A DNA stretch of 14,864 bases, from contig JASBTO010000129.1 of NCBI GenBank assembly GCA_030148365.1, forward strand, positions 1-14,864. Reading direction: 5' to 3'. The notes under the pieces were generated by a model. It did not search any database, was not told where the DNA came from, and worked only from the letters and a program-made list of their open reading frames with translations. Made by a program: the position numbers and the translations under genes. Shown here piece by piece: positions 8,316-14,864 of the stretch. Each line of letters begins with the position of its first letter. Within the stretch, counting starts at the first letter, position 1. Source of the DNA: Kangiellaceae bacterium. Its GTDB lineage: Bacteria > Pseudomonadota > Gammaproteobacteria > Enterobacterales > Kangiellaceae.

Positions 8316-9875
8316 CTAGCCTCCGGCCAAAAGTGCGTTAAGCGGCATGTATTTCCACATAAAGAAGCCATACAGTGGAATGAGCGCAAATAACAAGGCC
8401 ACGAAAATGGCGTTGTGGGTTACCGTTTTGCGCTGCGCTTTTTTGTCCATAACGACGGAGACCCGGCCGAATACCGGTAGCTCAAGTACTCTCGACAATG
8501 TCTTGGCATTGTCGAAGTCTCCCCGGATTTGGGAAATCAGGAATGACAGGCCGAGTCCTGCGGCCAGAGCAATCAGCATTACGCCACCCGCCAGTAAAGG
8601 CCGGTTCGGACCTACCGGTTCCGGCGTCACACGGGGGCTCTCCAGGACTTCAAACTGGATATTACCGGTGGCCTGATCACGCTGCCTCGACAGCCTGACC
8701 TCCTCACGCTTCTCCAGCAAATCCCGGTGCTTTTCCTTGTTGAGAGCATAATCCCGGCTTAACCCCTTGAGTTGCTCCTCAATCTTGGGCAAGACATTCA
8801 CCAATTTCTGCAACTCTTCAGCCCGGGCCCGCAACCCGCTGACCTTGGCGCGCAAGGAGGCTACCTGTGCTTGCGCCTGGCCATAGGAAATTTTCAATTG
8901 CTGGTAAACCGGATTGGTACCGAGAGAACTGCCACTGGTAAATCCGGCTGCGGCGTTCGCCTTGCGTTGCTCATCCTGCCGGGCTTCAAGATCGGCGATC
9001 AGATTTTGGGTATTGATCACATCCGGATGTTTTTCGGTATATCGCAACAACAACTCATCGAGTGTCTTGTTGAGGGTTGTAATACGGGCGTGAATTTCCG
9101 GATCGCCGATATCGGTGGGTCCGGTGCCGCTCAAGCCGAATGCCGGCTGCTCCCCGCTTAATTGACGGCGCAGTGACTCGGCACTGTTCACGGCTTGCCG
9201 AAGTTCCAGTTCGGCAAATTTGACCGCCCCCATTTCAGCCTGCAGACGCTCGTAATAATCCCGCCCCTGCTCCGGCATGAGGCCGATGTTTTTCTGTTTG
9301 AATTCAGTAAGTTTGGTTTCCGCCTCTACCAACCGCCTCTCATATTCTTCAATCTGATCATCCAGGAAGCTCAGAGCAGTTTTCGACTGATTGCGGTTGT
9401 CGCCAATCGCCGTTTCCATCAGCAGGTCCAGTAATGACTGCACCACACTTTTGGCAATCTGTGGATTGGGATCAACGTACTGAATCGTGAAAATGGTCTC
9501 TCGTCCGACCTGGGTAAAGAGCAACTTCGAACTGACTTCATTGACGAGGCCTTCGAATCCGGCATCGTCTTTGACCGTGTGATCCAGATCCGCCTCGCGA
9601 ATGATTTTCTCGATATTCGGACGCGTCAGAATCTTGTTCTGTAGCTCTCTGACCTGGCGGAACTGATTTGGCGTGTAGGTCACGTCTTTCAGCAAGGCCC
9701 TGAGCAGGGAAACTGTGTCGACATGAACCTTGGAGTAGGCTTCGTACTGGTCGGGGAGATTCCGTACGGTAATCCAGCCGGCGATACAAATTGCCCAGAC
9801 GACGGCGAGCGCATACCAGCGCTGACGCCATATTCCTCTCAGATAATCGAGGATTTGATCGATAATTTCTTGCAT
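8316..9875 (-). CDS. XrtA system polysaccharide chain-length determinant (Wzz/PCP family, TIGR03007-like)
   Basis: This is an inner-membrane polysaccharide co-polymerase of 519 residues that sets EPS chain length and is the partner of the BY-kinase. A transmembrane segment lies at about 20-38 after a short cytoplasmic tail. It is followed by a long periplasmic region with strong coiled-coil character (about 165-240, 265-305 and 330-400), then the proline-containing Wzz motif SPRVTPEPVGPNRP (413-426) and a second membrane segment at about 427-447. A third hydrophobic segment at about 487-506 follows a short cytoplasmic loop. Having three segments rather than two is consistent with this subfamily, in which the kinase is a separate protein. 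GGGAG-like sequence (GGGAGG) stands about 10 bases before the ATG. The gene follows the export lipoprotein by 32 bases. Confidence 0.94.
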   Translation of the reverse strand: MQEIIDQILDYLRGIWRQRWYALAVVWAICIAGWITVRNLPDQYEAYSKVHVDTVSLLRALLKDVTYTPNQFRQVRELQNKILTRPNIEKIIREADLDHTVKDDAGFEGLVNEVSSKLLFTQVGRETIFTIQYVDPNPQIAKSVVQSLLDLLMETAIGDNRNQSKTALSFLDDQIEEYERRLVEAETKLTEFKQKNIGLMPEQGRDYYERLQAEMGAVKFAELELRQAVNSAESLRRQLSGEQPAFGLSGTGPTDIGDPEIHARITTLNKTLDELLLRYTEKHPDVINTQNLIADLEARQDEQRKANAAAGFTSGSSLGTNPVYQQLKISYGQAQAQVASLRAKVSGLRARAEELQKLVNVLPKIEEQLKGLSRDYALNKEKHRDLLEKREEVRLSRQRDQATGNIQFEVLESPRVTPEPVGPNRPLLAGGVMLIALAAGLGLSFLISQIRGDFDNAKTLSRVLELPVFGRVSVVMDKKAQRKTVTHNAIFVALLFALIPLYGFFMWKYMPLNALLAGG

Positions 9876-9907
9876 GTTAAACGCGCCTCCCTGGCGAGTA
9901 GGGCAAG

Positions 9908-10543
9908 TTAAAATTTCGCTTCAGGTATTATTATTATGTCTCCGGGAAGTAATTCTGCATTTGCTCCGACCTCGCCATCTTTGACCAGATCATCCAACCG
10001 GGCCCGATAGGCCATCTGCTTTCCGTCAACCACCCTGAGTACCCGGGCGCCGTTGCCGTCAGCATAATCTGTCAATCCGCCAACCTCGATCATGACATCC
10101 AGCAAGGTAATATTTTGCCGGTAAGCAATGGTGCGCGGGTTGGCCGCCTGACCGACAATACGGATTTGTTCATTGAAGGGCCCGACGTAATTGCCCACCG
10201 TGACGGTGACGACCGGGTTCTTGATGTATTCCGACAGGACACTTTCAATGTCGCGGGCAAGCTGGGTAGGAGTTTTGTTGATGGCTGGCAAATCTTCGAC
10301 CAGCGGTGTGGTGATTTTACCGTCCGGACGTACGCTTACCGAAGAAGAAACTTCGGGGTTACGCCAGACAAAAATATTGAGGGAATCACCGGGACCGATC
10401 AGATATTCGTACTGGCTGGGGTCCGACGTGTAAGGCTGTTTGGGTGCTGAAGTTGGTAGATCCGGCAACCGTGTGCCGCAAGCCGTCAATCCCCCGAGTA
10501 CCAAAATTCCCCAAATCAAAAACCGTGTTTTTCTCGAACTCAT
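9908..10543 (-). CDS. Polysaccharide export lipoprotein, Wza-like (TIGR03027-like)
   Basis: This is an outer-membrane polysaccharide export lipoprotein of 211 residues and the first gene of the operon. It begins with a lipoprotein signal: MSSRKTRF, a hydrophobic stretch and the lipobox LTAC, with the lipidated Cys at residue 22. The Poly_export domain runs from about 46 to 119 and includes YLIGPGDSLNIFVWRNPE (47-64) and VRPDGKITTPLV (71-82). A SLBB domain follows, with IRIVGQAANP (127-136) and LLPGDIIIIPEAKF at the end. It is shorter than E. coli Wza (about 380 residues) because it lacks the extra SLBB domain and the membrane helix region; this is usual for exosortase A loci. The open frame extends to 10603, but ATG at 10541-10543 is chosen for the lipoprotein signal and the AAGGAAG ribosome site 7 bases upstream. 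Confidence 0.95.
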   Translation of the reverse strand: MSSRKTRFLIWGILVLGGLTACGTRLPDLPTSAPKQPYTSDPSQYEYLIGPGDSLNIFVWRNPEVSSSVSVRPDGKITTPLVEDLPAINKTPTQLARDIESVLSEYIKNPVVTVTVGNYVGPFNEQIRIVGQAANPRTIAYRQNITLLDVMIEVGGLTDYADGNGARVLRVVDGKQMAYRARLDDLVKDGEVGANAELLPGDIIIIPEAKF

Positions 10544-10550
10544 CGCATCA

Positions 10551-10557
10551 CTTCCTT
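10551..10557 (-). promoter_or_regulatory. Ribosome binding site of the export lipoprotein gene
   Basis: AAGGAAG on the minus strand lies 7 bases before the ATG at 10543. It fixes the start and rules out the longer open frame. A second ATG five bases further upstream (10546-10548) reads only two codons before a TGA. Confidence 0.7.
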
Positions 10558-10592
10558 TTAGCGTTTCCAAAAATCCTCTCCCCCCTGGCCAC

Positions 10593-10620
10593 CCATTCTG
10601 CAATCTTGCATCAAGAATGG
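10593..10620. repeat. Perfect 7-base inverted repeat in leader of the EPS operon
   Basis: The arms CCATTCT (10593-10599) and AGAATGG (10614-10620) are perfect complements with 14 bases between them. The repeat lies 50-77 bases before the lipoprotein start codon. If the promoter is upstream, this is in the 5' untranslated RNA and could fold as a hairpin; alternatively the arms are half-sites for a DNA-binding protein. No T-run follows, so it is not an intrinsic terminator. Its function is inference only. Confidence 0.4.
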
Positions 10621-10636
10621 CAATAGCCCCTGATAC

Positions 10637-10660
10637 TAAATAAAGTAATTCCTTTATTTA
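10637..10660. promoter_or_regulatory. AT-rich 9+6+9 palindrome, candidate operator of the divergent promoters
   Basis: TAAATAAAG (10637-10645) and CTTTATTTA (10652-10660) form a perfect inverted repeat with a 6-base centre, in a region that is otherwise mixed in composition. It sits midway between the divergent starts of the EPS operon (10543) and serA (10752). On the minus strand a TTGAAT (10660-10665) overlaps its edge and could be a weak -35 element, but the matching -10 is poor. The lack of G-C pairs and the lack of a T-run argue against a terminator. A dimeric regulator or a nucleoid protein could bind here. No regulator gene is in the window. Confidence 0.4.
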
Positions 10661-10751
10661 TTCAAGCAGTTTTGTGCGATACCTGCGACTTCTCTAGATA
10701 TTTGACGATTGCGGCGGTAATCTGCCAAAAACCGTCCGTTCAGGGAAGTTC

Positions 10752-11981
10752 ATGCCAGCGACATCAATAGACAAGGCCCAGCTCAAGGTATTGTTACTTG
10801 AGGGGCTACACCCCGGCACCGTTGATTTGTTCAAAGCCGACGGATATACCAATATTCAATACGAGCCCCGGGCGCTGTCCGGCAAGGCGCTCCGGGAAGC
10901 ACTGCTGGATACACACTTTGTCGGCATCCGCTCTCGCAGCCAGTTGACCGCGGAGGTACTGGGTCAGGCACCTCGTCTGACCGCAGTCGGCTGTTTTTGC
11001 ATCGGCACCAATCAGGTCGCTCTTGATGCCGCCCAGGCGCTGGGGATCCCGGTATTCAACGCGCCCTTTGCCAATACCCGCAGCGTTGCGGAACTGGTAC
11101 TGGGTGAAATGTTGCTGCTGTCCCGGGGCGTACCGGCCAAAAATGCGGCTGCCCATCGGGGCGAATGGCAGAAATCGGCTACCGGTTCCCACGAAATTCG
11201 CGGCAAGACCCTCGGCATCATCGGTTACGGTCATATCGGCACCCAGCTCGGCATTCTCGCCGAGAGTCTCGGCATGCGGGTGTTGTTTCATGATATCGAG
11301 AACAAGCTGACCCTCGGCAACGCCAGCCAGGTGGGCAGTCTCGACGAACTGCTGGAGCGCGCCGATATCGTCACCCTGCATGTGCCGGCGACGGAGCTGA
11401 CCGAGCGGATGATTGGCAACAGGGAAATTTCCCGGATGCGCACCGGTTCGATTCTGGTCAACGCTTCCCGGGGCAGTGTCGTCGATATCGATGCTTTGGC
11501 TGAAGGCATTGGGTCCGGCCACCTCGCCGGCGCGGCCGTGGATGTCTTTCCCCGGGAACCCAGGTCCTCGGACGAGGAGTTCACTTCACCCCTGCGCCAA
11601 TTCGACAATGTCATCCTGACGCCCCATATCGGCGGTTCCACTCAGGAGGCCCAGGCCAATATCGGTATTGAGGTGGCTGAAAAGCTCATCAAGTACAGCA
11701 ATAACGGTACGACCCTGTCAGCGGTCAATTTCCCGGAAGTGGCACTGCCGGAACAAGGCAACACGCACCGGCTGCTGCATATTCACCATAACCGGCCCGG
11801 TGTACTGTCACGGATCAACGAAATTTTTTCCGCCAATCAGATCAATATCGCCTCCCAGTTTCTGCAGACCAGCGGCCAGGTGGGTTATGTGGTAACCGAT
11901 GTCGATGCCGGTTCCAGCCAGATTGCTCTTGAAAAGATTCGCCAGATCCCCGGCACCATACGGGCCCGGGTACTTTACTAG
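10752..11981 (+). CDS. serA: D-3-phosphoglycerate dehydrogenase with ACT domain
   Basis: This cytoplasmic enzyme oxidises 3-phosphoglycerate to 3-phosphohydroxypyruvate with NAD, the first step of serine synthesis. The 409 residues align nearly end to end with E. coli SerA. The Rossmann NAD motif is LGIIGYGHIGTQLG (154-167), and the catalytic residues are Arg240 (NASRG), Glu269 (FPREP) and His292 (TPHIGGS). The C-terminal ACT domain (about 336-409) keeps the positions that bind serine in E. coli: His345 and Asn347 in HIHHN, and Asn365. Feedback inhibition by serine is therefore expected. The signature CFCIGTNQV (81-89) is also kept. ATG follows AGGGAAG by 3 bases. It is the only plus-strand gene: divergent from the EPS operon and convergent with the PaaK-like gene, with 21 bases between stops and no terminator visible. 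Confidence 0.98.
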   Translation: MPATSIDKAQLKVLLLEGLHPGTVDLFKADGYTNIQYEPRALSGKALREALLDTHFVGIRSRSQLTAEVLGQAPRLTAVGCFCIGTNQVALDAAQALGIPVFNAPFANTRSVAELVLGEMLLLSRGVPAKNAAAHRGEWQKSATGSHEIRGKTLGIIGYGHIGTQLGILAESLGMRVLFHDIENKLTLGNASQVGSLDELLERADIVTLHVPATELTERMIGNREISRMRTGSILVNASRGSVVDIDALAEGIGSGHLAGAAVDVFPREPRSSDEEFTSPLRQFDNVILTPHIGGSTQEAQANIGIEVAEKLIKYSNNGTTLSAVNFPEVALPEQGNTHRLLHIHHNRPGVLSRINEIFSANQINIASQFLQTSGQVGYVVTDVDAGSSQIALEKIRQIPGTIRARVLY

Positions 11982-12002
11982 GCAACCTGCAACGGCCAAC
12001 CT

Positions 12003-13376
12003 TTAACCGGCGGTTGCTTCGACCTTGCTCACCACGTAGCGGAATTTGCCAGACTGCTCCGGTGCGATCCGGTCAACCAGTTCAATTTCGACCCGGACCG
12101 GCTCCCCCAGTCGCTGACGAAAGCCTCTGATCAAATCTTCGCGACAGTCTTGCGGTAGCGTGGCCTCGTCCATCACCAGTTGCACCCGTATCCGTTCAAG
12201 ACTCTCCTGAATGATTTTGAATCCCGCGACGCCCGGCAGATCCCGGACCACGTAAATCAACGCCAGTCCGTGCATCACGGTCCCGTCCAGCGCCGTTATA
12301 AAATCGGTGGTCCGGCCTTCAATGGTTGCGAGACAGGGCAAGCCACGACCACAGGGACACGCCTCTGTCGACAGGCTGGCAATATCGCCGGTCCGATAGC
12401 GGACAAAGGGAAAATCGCCGGTTGCCATGTGGGTCACAACCACTTCGCCCGTTTCCCCGGGTGCAACCTGATGACCCTTGGCATCGACCAGTTCGACGAC
12501 GATATCTTCTGCCGAAATATGCAAACCGCCCTGTGGACATTCGTGGGCGATAAATCCTGCATCGCGGCCGCCGTAACCATTGGCGACGGGCGCGCCAAAT
12601 ACCTTTTCGACAAGTTGCTTCTGCTCGGGATAGAGGCGCTCGGAAGTCACAAAGGCGACCCGAATCCCGAGATCATCGAGGGCAATGCCTTTCGATTGCG
12701 CACGCCCGGCAATCCGGGCAAAGGCCGAGGGATATCCAAACAGCATGGTCGGCCGGAAGCGCCGGATCTTGTCGATGAAGCGGTCCAGATCCGGATCGCC
12801 CATGTTGAAAGCCGGCAGCAGCTCGGACCGGATCAGGCGATCCCGTAACATCCGCACCCGGTCCTGGGCGCCGAGTTCCACGGGCGAGCCCCAGACCACC
12901 AGTTCCCGGTCGCCGATGTCCACATCCCACCAACGCGTCGCCCGCCACTTGGCGGCGACATCATGGCTGACCCGGTCAGGGCCCATGAAAAAAACCAGCG
13001 GTTCGCCTGACGAACCGCCGGTATTGTAGCGGATCAGCTTGTCGGCGCCTTCGTTCTTAAGGGCTTCGGTGTGCTTGCGGATTGTCGCCTTGTCGAGCAG
13101 CGGGAGTTGCTCGAGATCAGCGAGACTTTGCAACCGGGCGGGCTCGAATTTGCAGACCTTGAACAGCTCCCGGTAATAAGGCACCTGACGGCCAATCTCA
13201 CTCAGGAAAGTTCGCAAACGCTCCAGTTGCCTGCGCAGGATCTCCTCGGTGGGTAGCCACTCGCTTTCCTCAAGAGCCTTGCGCCTCGCGACTGAGTCGT
13301 GGGCCTTGAGCTTTTCATGGAGCGGAAACAGCCAGCTGGACACCAGGCGGGTATACACAGGACTACCTCTGGTCAC
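12003..13376 (-). CDS. PaaK/CapK-like adenylate-forming enzyme
   Basis: This 457-residue protein belongs to the phenylacetate-CoA ligase (PaaK) family of adenylate-forming enzymes, which activate a carboxylic acid with ATP and usually pass it to CoA. Members called CapK occur in capsule and EPS loci, where the substrate is unknown. The ATP-binding P-loop is YNTGGSSGEP (117-126); other core motifs are FGYPSAFARIAG (213-224), FVTSERLYPEQ (242-252), NGYGGRDAGF (266-275), and VRYRTGDIA (325-333) with the hinge Asp. Cys280, Cys340, Cys342 and Cys348 (HECP, CPCGRGLPC) could form a metal site, which is inference. The start is GTG (13374-13376), overlapping the stop of the preceding glycosyltransferase as GTGA, so the two genes are coupled. 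It is probably not a catabolic PaaK, because no other phenylacetate genes are present and a glycosyltransferase is its operon partner. Confidence 0.87.
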   Translation of the reverse strand: MTRGSPVYTRLVSSWLFPLHEKLKAHDSVARRKALEESEWLPTEEILRRQLERLRTFLSEIGRQVPYYRELFKVCKFEPARLQSLADLEQLPLLDKATIRKHTEALKNEGADKLIRYNTGGSSGEPLVFFMGPDRVSHDVAAKWRATRWWDVDIGDRELVVWGSPVELGAQDRVRMLRDRLIRSELLPAFNMGDPDLDRFIDKIRRFRPTMLFGYPSAFARIAGRAQSKGIALDDLGIRVAFVTSERLYPEQKQLVEKVFGAPVANGYGGRDAGFIAHECPQGGLHISAEDIVVELVDAKGHQVAPGETGEVVVTHMATGDFPFVRYRTGDIASLSTEACPCGRGLPCLATIEGRTTDFITALDGTVMHGLALIYVVRDLPGVAGFKIIQESLERIRVQLVMDEATLPQDCREDLIRGFRQRLGEPVRVEIELVDRIAPEQSGKFRYVVSKVEATAG

Positions 13377-14494
13377 GGCTGCACCACCGCATCATAGACC
13401 GCCAGCCATTGTTGTCGCACTGCCGGCCAAAAATACTGTCGGCTCAGCTGCAAACCCTGCTCACGTAGTCGGTGATACAGCTGCGAATCCTGGCACAGAT
13501 CCAGCATGGCTTTGGTCATGGCATCGTCATCCCCGGGAGCCACCAGTCGGGCACTGACGCCGTCTTCGACCAGTACCGGAATGCCGCCGACATCGGTAGA
13601 GACCACCGGGACACCGCAGGCCAGCGCTTCGAGCAGGGAGTTGGGCATATTGTCGGCACGGCTGGGATTGAGCATGAGATCCGCATCCCGGTAGAGTGCG
13701 GCAATATCCTGATGAGACAAGCGGCCGCAAAACCGGGTACTGGCCGCTATGCCGAGGCGCACCGCCTGGGCTTCCAGATCTTCCCGCTCTGGCCCGCTAC
13801 CGGCTACCGTCAGCCGGGCCTGTGGCAATTCCCTGTGCAAACGGGCGAATGCCCGCAGACCGGAACCGATATCGTAAAGGGTCTCCAGATTCCGGGTAAT
13901 GACAATGTGGGGGGCCAGCTTCGGGCCGGGAGATTGCTCAGCCCTCTCTGCCGGGTGAAACAGGCTGCTGTCAATGATGTTCGGGACAATCCGGCCAGCC
14001 ACGCCGTAATCCGCAAAGACCTGATGCAGAAAAGGGCTCGGCAATACCAGCGCTTGCGCATTCCTGATTTGCGGGATCACCCGGACGGAAGATTGTTCGA
14101 GAAAGGACTTGGCGAGACCGCCCCGGTAATTGACGACCACCGGGATCCCCATGCGCTTCGCGGCGGCAATTACCGGCGCCGCGAACAGGTGCCAGGCCCA
14201 GCCGGAGTTGGCCATCAGATGCACGAGATCCTGGCCGTGCAGTTCTTTGCGTAACCGGCGGCGGAACTGCCAGAGGCGGACCAGGGCGCGCAGGCCGCGA
14301 ATTTTGCCCAGCCAGGCGGGCCGGTAGGCAGGATTGGCTGCAATCAGCCGTACACTGTGGCCGTCCTCGGCCAACAATCTTTGCAATTGCACCGTCTGCA
14401 TGGCCATGCCCCCGTTAGGCGGCGGCACCGGGCCAACGAGCGCTATTTTAAAATGGCGACTGGTATCCAATGACCGGAAATTCCCCAAATCCAA
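13373..14494 (-). CDS. GT4 family glycosyltransferase
   Basis: This is a GT-B fold retaining glycosyltransferase of up to 373 residues, predicted to add one sugar to the EPS or another surface glycan. The N-terminus has the glycine-rich GPVPPPNGGMAMQT (21-34). The donor domain contains VAGSGPERE (230-238), LNPSRADNMPNSLLEALACG (275-294) and VPVVSTDVGGIPVLVEDG (295-312). The first acidic residue of the usual E-x7-E motif is Asp281 and the second is Glu289; an Asp there occurs in a subset of GT4 enzymes. The start is uncertain. A TAG closes the frame just upstream of 14494, and the only candidates before the conserved domain are TTG codons at 14494, 14488 and 14470, with no strong ribosome site; the first is given. 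It is separated by 99 bases from the aldolase gene and its terminator, so it likely has its own promoter. Confidence 0.88.
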   Translation of the reverse strand: MDLGNFRSLDTSRHFKIALVGPVPPPNGGMAMQTVQLQRLLAEDGHSVRLIAANPAYRPAWLGKIRGLRALVRLWQFRRRLRKELHGQDLVHLMANSGWAWHLFAAPVIAAAKRMGIPVVVNYRGGLAKSFLEQSSVRVIPQIRNAQALVLPSPFLHQVFADYGVAGRIVPNIIDSSLFHPAERAEQSPGPKLAPHIVITRNLETLYDIGSGLRAFARLHRELPQARLTVAGSGPEREDLEAQAVRLGIAASTRFCGRLSHQDIAALYRDADLMLNPSRADNMPNSLLEALACGVPVVSTDVGGIPVLVEDGVSARLVAPGDDDAMTKAMLDLCQDSQLYHRLREQGLQLSRQYFWPAVRQQWLAVYDAVVQP

Positions 14495-14551
14495 TGGCTA
14501 ATTGATAGCACAGGGATCTTTCAAAGGGAACCGGTGAAGTTGCCGGCCAAT
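14495..14551. other. Upstream region of the second glycosyltransferase gene
   Basis: This short stretch should carry the promoter of the glycosyltransferase-PaaK pair. On the minus strand a TTGAAA and a TGCTATCAA (extended -10 like) are present, but they are only 11 bases apart and so do not form a proper pair. No promoter is called. Confidence 0.3.
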
Positions 14552-14576
14552 AAAAAAGCGGCCCGGAGACCGCTTT
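14552..14576 (-). terminator. Intrinsic terminator of the aldolase gene
   Basis: On the minus strand a 7-base stem AAAGCGG / CCGCTTT (14570-14576 with 14555-14561) encloses an 8-base loop and runs into six T residues (14557-14552). It lies 17 bases after the aldolase stop codon. It separates aldolase transcription from the glycosyltransferase gene downstream. Confidence 0.85.
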
Positions 14577-14593
14577 CTTTGGGCGCTGACAAA

Positions 14594-14864
14594 TCAGTTG
14601 ACCGTCGGGTCCAGTTCGCCAGCCTCGTACCTGACGGACATGGCTTCAAGACCGATCGGCTTGATCTTGTCGGCATTGCCCGCCGTGCCAAAGGCTTCAT
14701 AGCGGTTCTTGCAGATATCCGACATGGCCACCATCGCGTCCTTGTTGTACTGGCGCGGATCGAAAGCTTTCGGATTCTTGGCCAGGAAACGCCGATAGGC
14801 ACCCGTCGCCGCGAGCCGCAGATCCGTGTCGATATTGACCTTGCGCACGCCGTGCTTGATGCCT
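14594..14864 (-). CDS. fba: Class II fructose-bisphosphate aldolase, C-terminal 89 residues (runs off right edge)
   Basis: This is the 3' end of a zinc-dependent class II fructose-1,6-bisphosphate aldolase, the enzyme that splits or forms fructose 1,6-bisphosphate in glycolysis, gluconeogenesis and the Calvin cycle. The visible part starts GIKHGVRKVNIDTDLR. The NIDTD motif is the phosphate-binding and catalytic region near the end of the barrel, followed by LAATGAYRRFLA and DPRQYNKDAM. The end KIKPIGLEAMSVRY and a short tail match the longer Calvin-cycle (CbbA-type) subgroup rather than the E. coli FbaA type. The gene is complete at its 3' end (stop 14594-14596). It looks like the end of a housekeeping unit that borders the EPS region. 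Confidence 0.93.
   Translation of the reverse strand, partial: GIKHGVRKVNIDTDLRLAATGAYRRFLAKNPKAFDPRQYNKDAMVAMSDICKNRYEAFGTAGNADKIKPIGLEAMSVRYEAGELDPTVN

Larger units (their letters stand above)
10544..10751. other. Divergent intergenic region between EPS operon and serA
   Basis: These 208 bases hold no open frame that looks like a gene. They must carry the promoters of the minus-strand EPS operon and of serA. I see no convincing sigma-70 pair and no sigma-54 site (GG and GC 10 bases apart with the usual TGGCAC/TTGC context) on either strand. The two inverted repeats listed separately are the only strong structures. Confidence 0.6.

Noticed and set aside
10637..10660. Bidirectional terminator
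   Set aside because: The palindrome has almost no G-C pairs and no T-run, and lies between divergent gene starts where a terminator is not expected.
10544..10751. Sigma-54 promoter, as might be expected if PrsR-like regulators drive the EPS operon
   Set aside because: No GG/GC pair with 10-base spacing in the right context was found on either strand by eye.
10806..11522. Minus-strand open frame of 238 codons inside serA
   Set aside because: It is antisense to a gene that matches E. coli SerA almost throughout, so it is a shadow.
11982..12002. Terminator between convergent serA and the PaaK-like gene
   Set aside because: Only 21 bases are present, with no stable stem followed by T residues.
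1..14864. tRNA, rRNA, CRISPR array, insertion sequence or integrase
   Set aside because: No spaced direct repeats, no terminal inverted repeats with a transposase, and no RNA gene signature were seen; nearly all bases are in recognisable genes.

Overview
The window is an exopolysaccharide (EPS) and protein-sorting locus of the exosortase A (XrtA/EpsH, PEP-CTERM) type. It very probably comes from a gammaproteobacterium. The basis for that is a SerA almost collinear with the E. coli enzyme (same length class and same catalytic residue numbers, ACT domain ending RARVLY), a complete Gram-negative Wza/Wzc-type export set with an outer-membrane lipoprotein and a beta-barrel protein, and moderate GC content. 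The genus cannot be read from the sequence. The Calvin-cycle-type class II aldolase at the right edge hints at an autotrophic or marine/sulfur-oxidising relative, but this is weak evidence.

Layout. (1) Positions 1-10543, minus strand: one tightly packed operon read right to left. It encodes a Wza-type export lipoprotein, a Wzz-type chain-length determinant, a BY-kinase, an outer-membrane beta-barrel protein (TIGR03016 type), a polysaccharide deacetylase, a FemAB/GNAT-like protein, exosortase A fused to an EpsI domain, a GT4 glycosyltransferase, and an asparagine-synthase-like amidotransferase that runs off the left edge. The last five genes overlap or nearly touch. (2) Positions 10544-10751: a divergent intergenic region with two perfect inverted repeats. 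(3) Positions 10752-11981, plus strand: serA. (4) Positions 12003-14494, minus strand, convergent with serA: a PaaK/CapK-like adenylate-forming enzyme and a second GT4 glycosyltransferase, overlapping by 4 bases. (5) Positions 14552-14864: an intrinsic terminator and the 3' end of a class II fructose-bisphosphate aldolase gene.

How the genes work together. The glycosyltransferases build a lipid-linked repeat unit at the inner membrane. The chain-length protein and tyrosine kinase control polymer length, and the Wza lipoprotein, perhaps with the beta-barrel protein, exports the polymer. The deacetylase, FemAB-like protein, amidotransferase and possibly the PaaK-like enzyme decorate the sugar. 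Exosortase A cleaves PEP-CTERM tails of secreted proteins so that they can join the EPS matrix. The initiating transferase, Wzx/Wzy, the PrsK/PrsR regulators and any PEP-CTERM substrate are not in the window. The AAA ATPase that often sits between the beta-barrel gene and the deacetylase gene is also absent from that position.

Most of the window is a recognisable, known type of system. The least explained parts are the operator-like dyads upstream of the operon, the missing ATPase, and the possible amino-acid or acyl decoration module.
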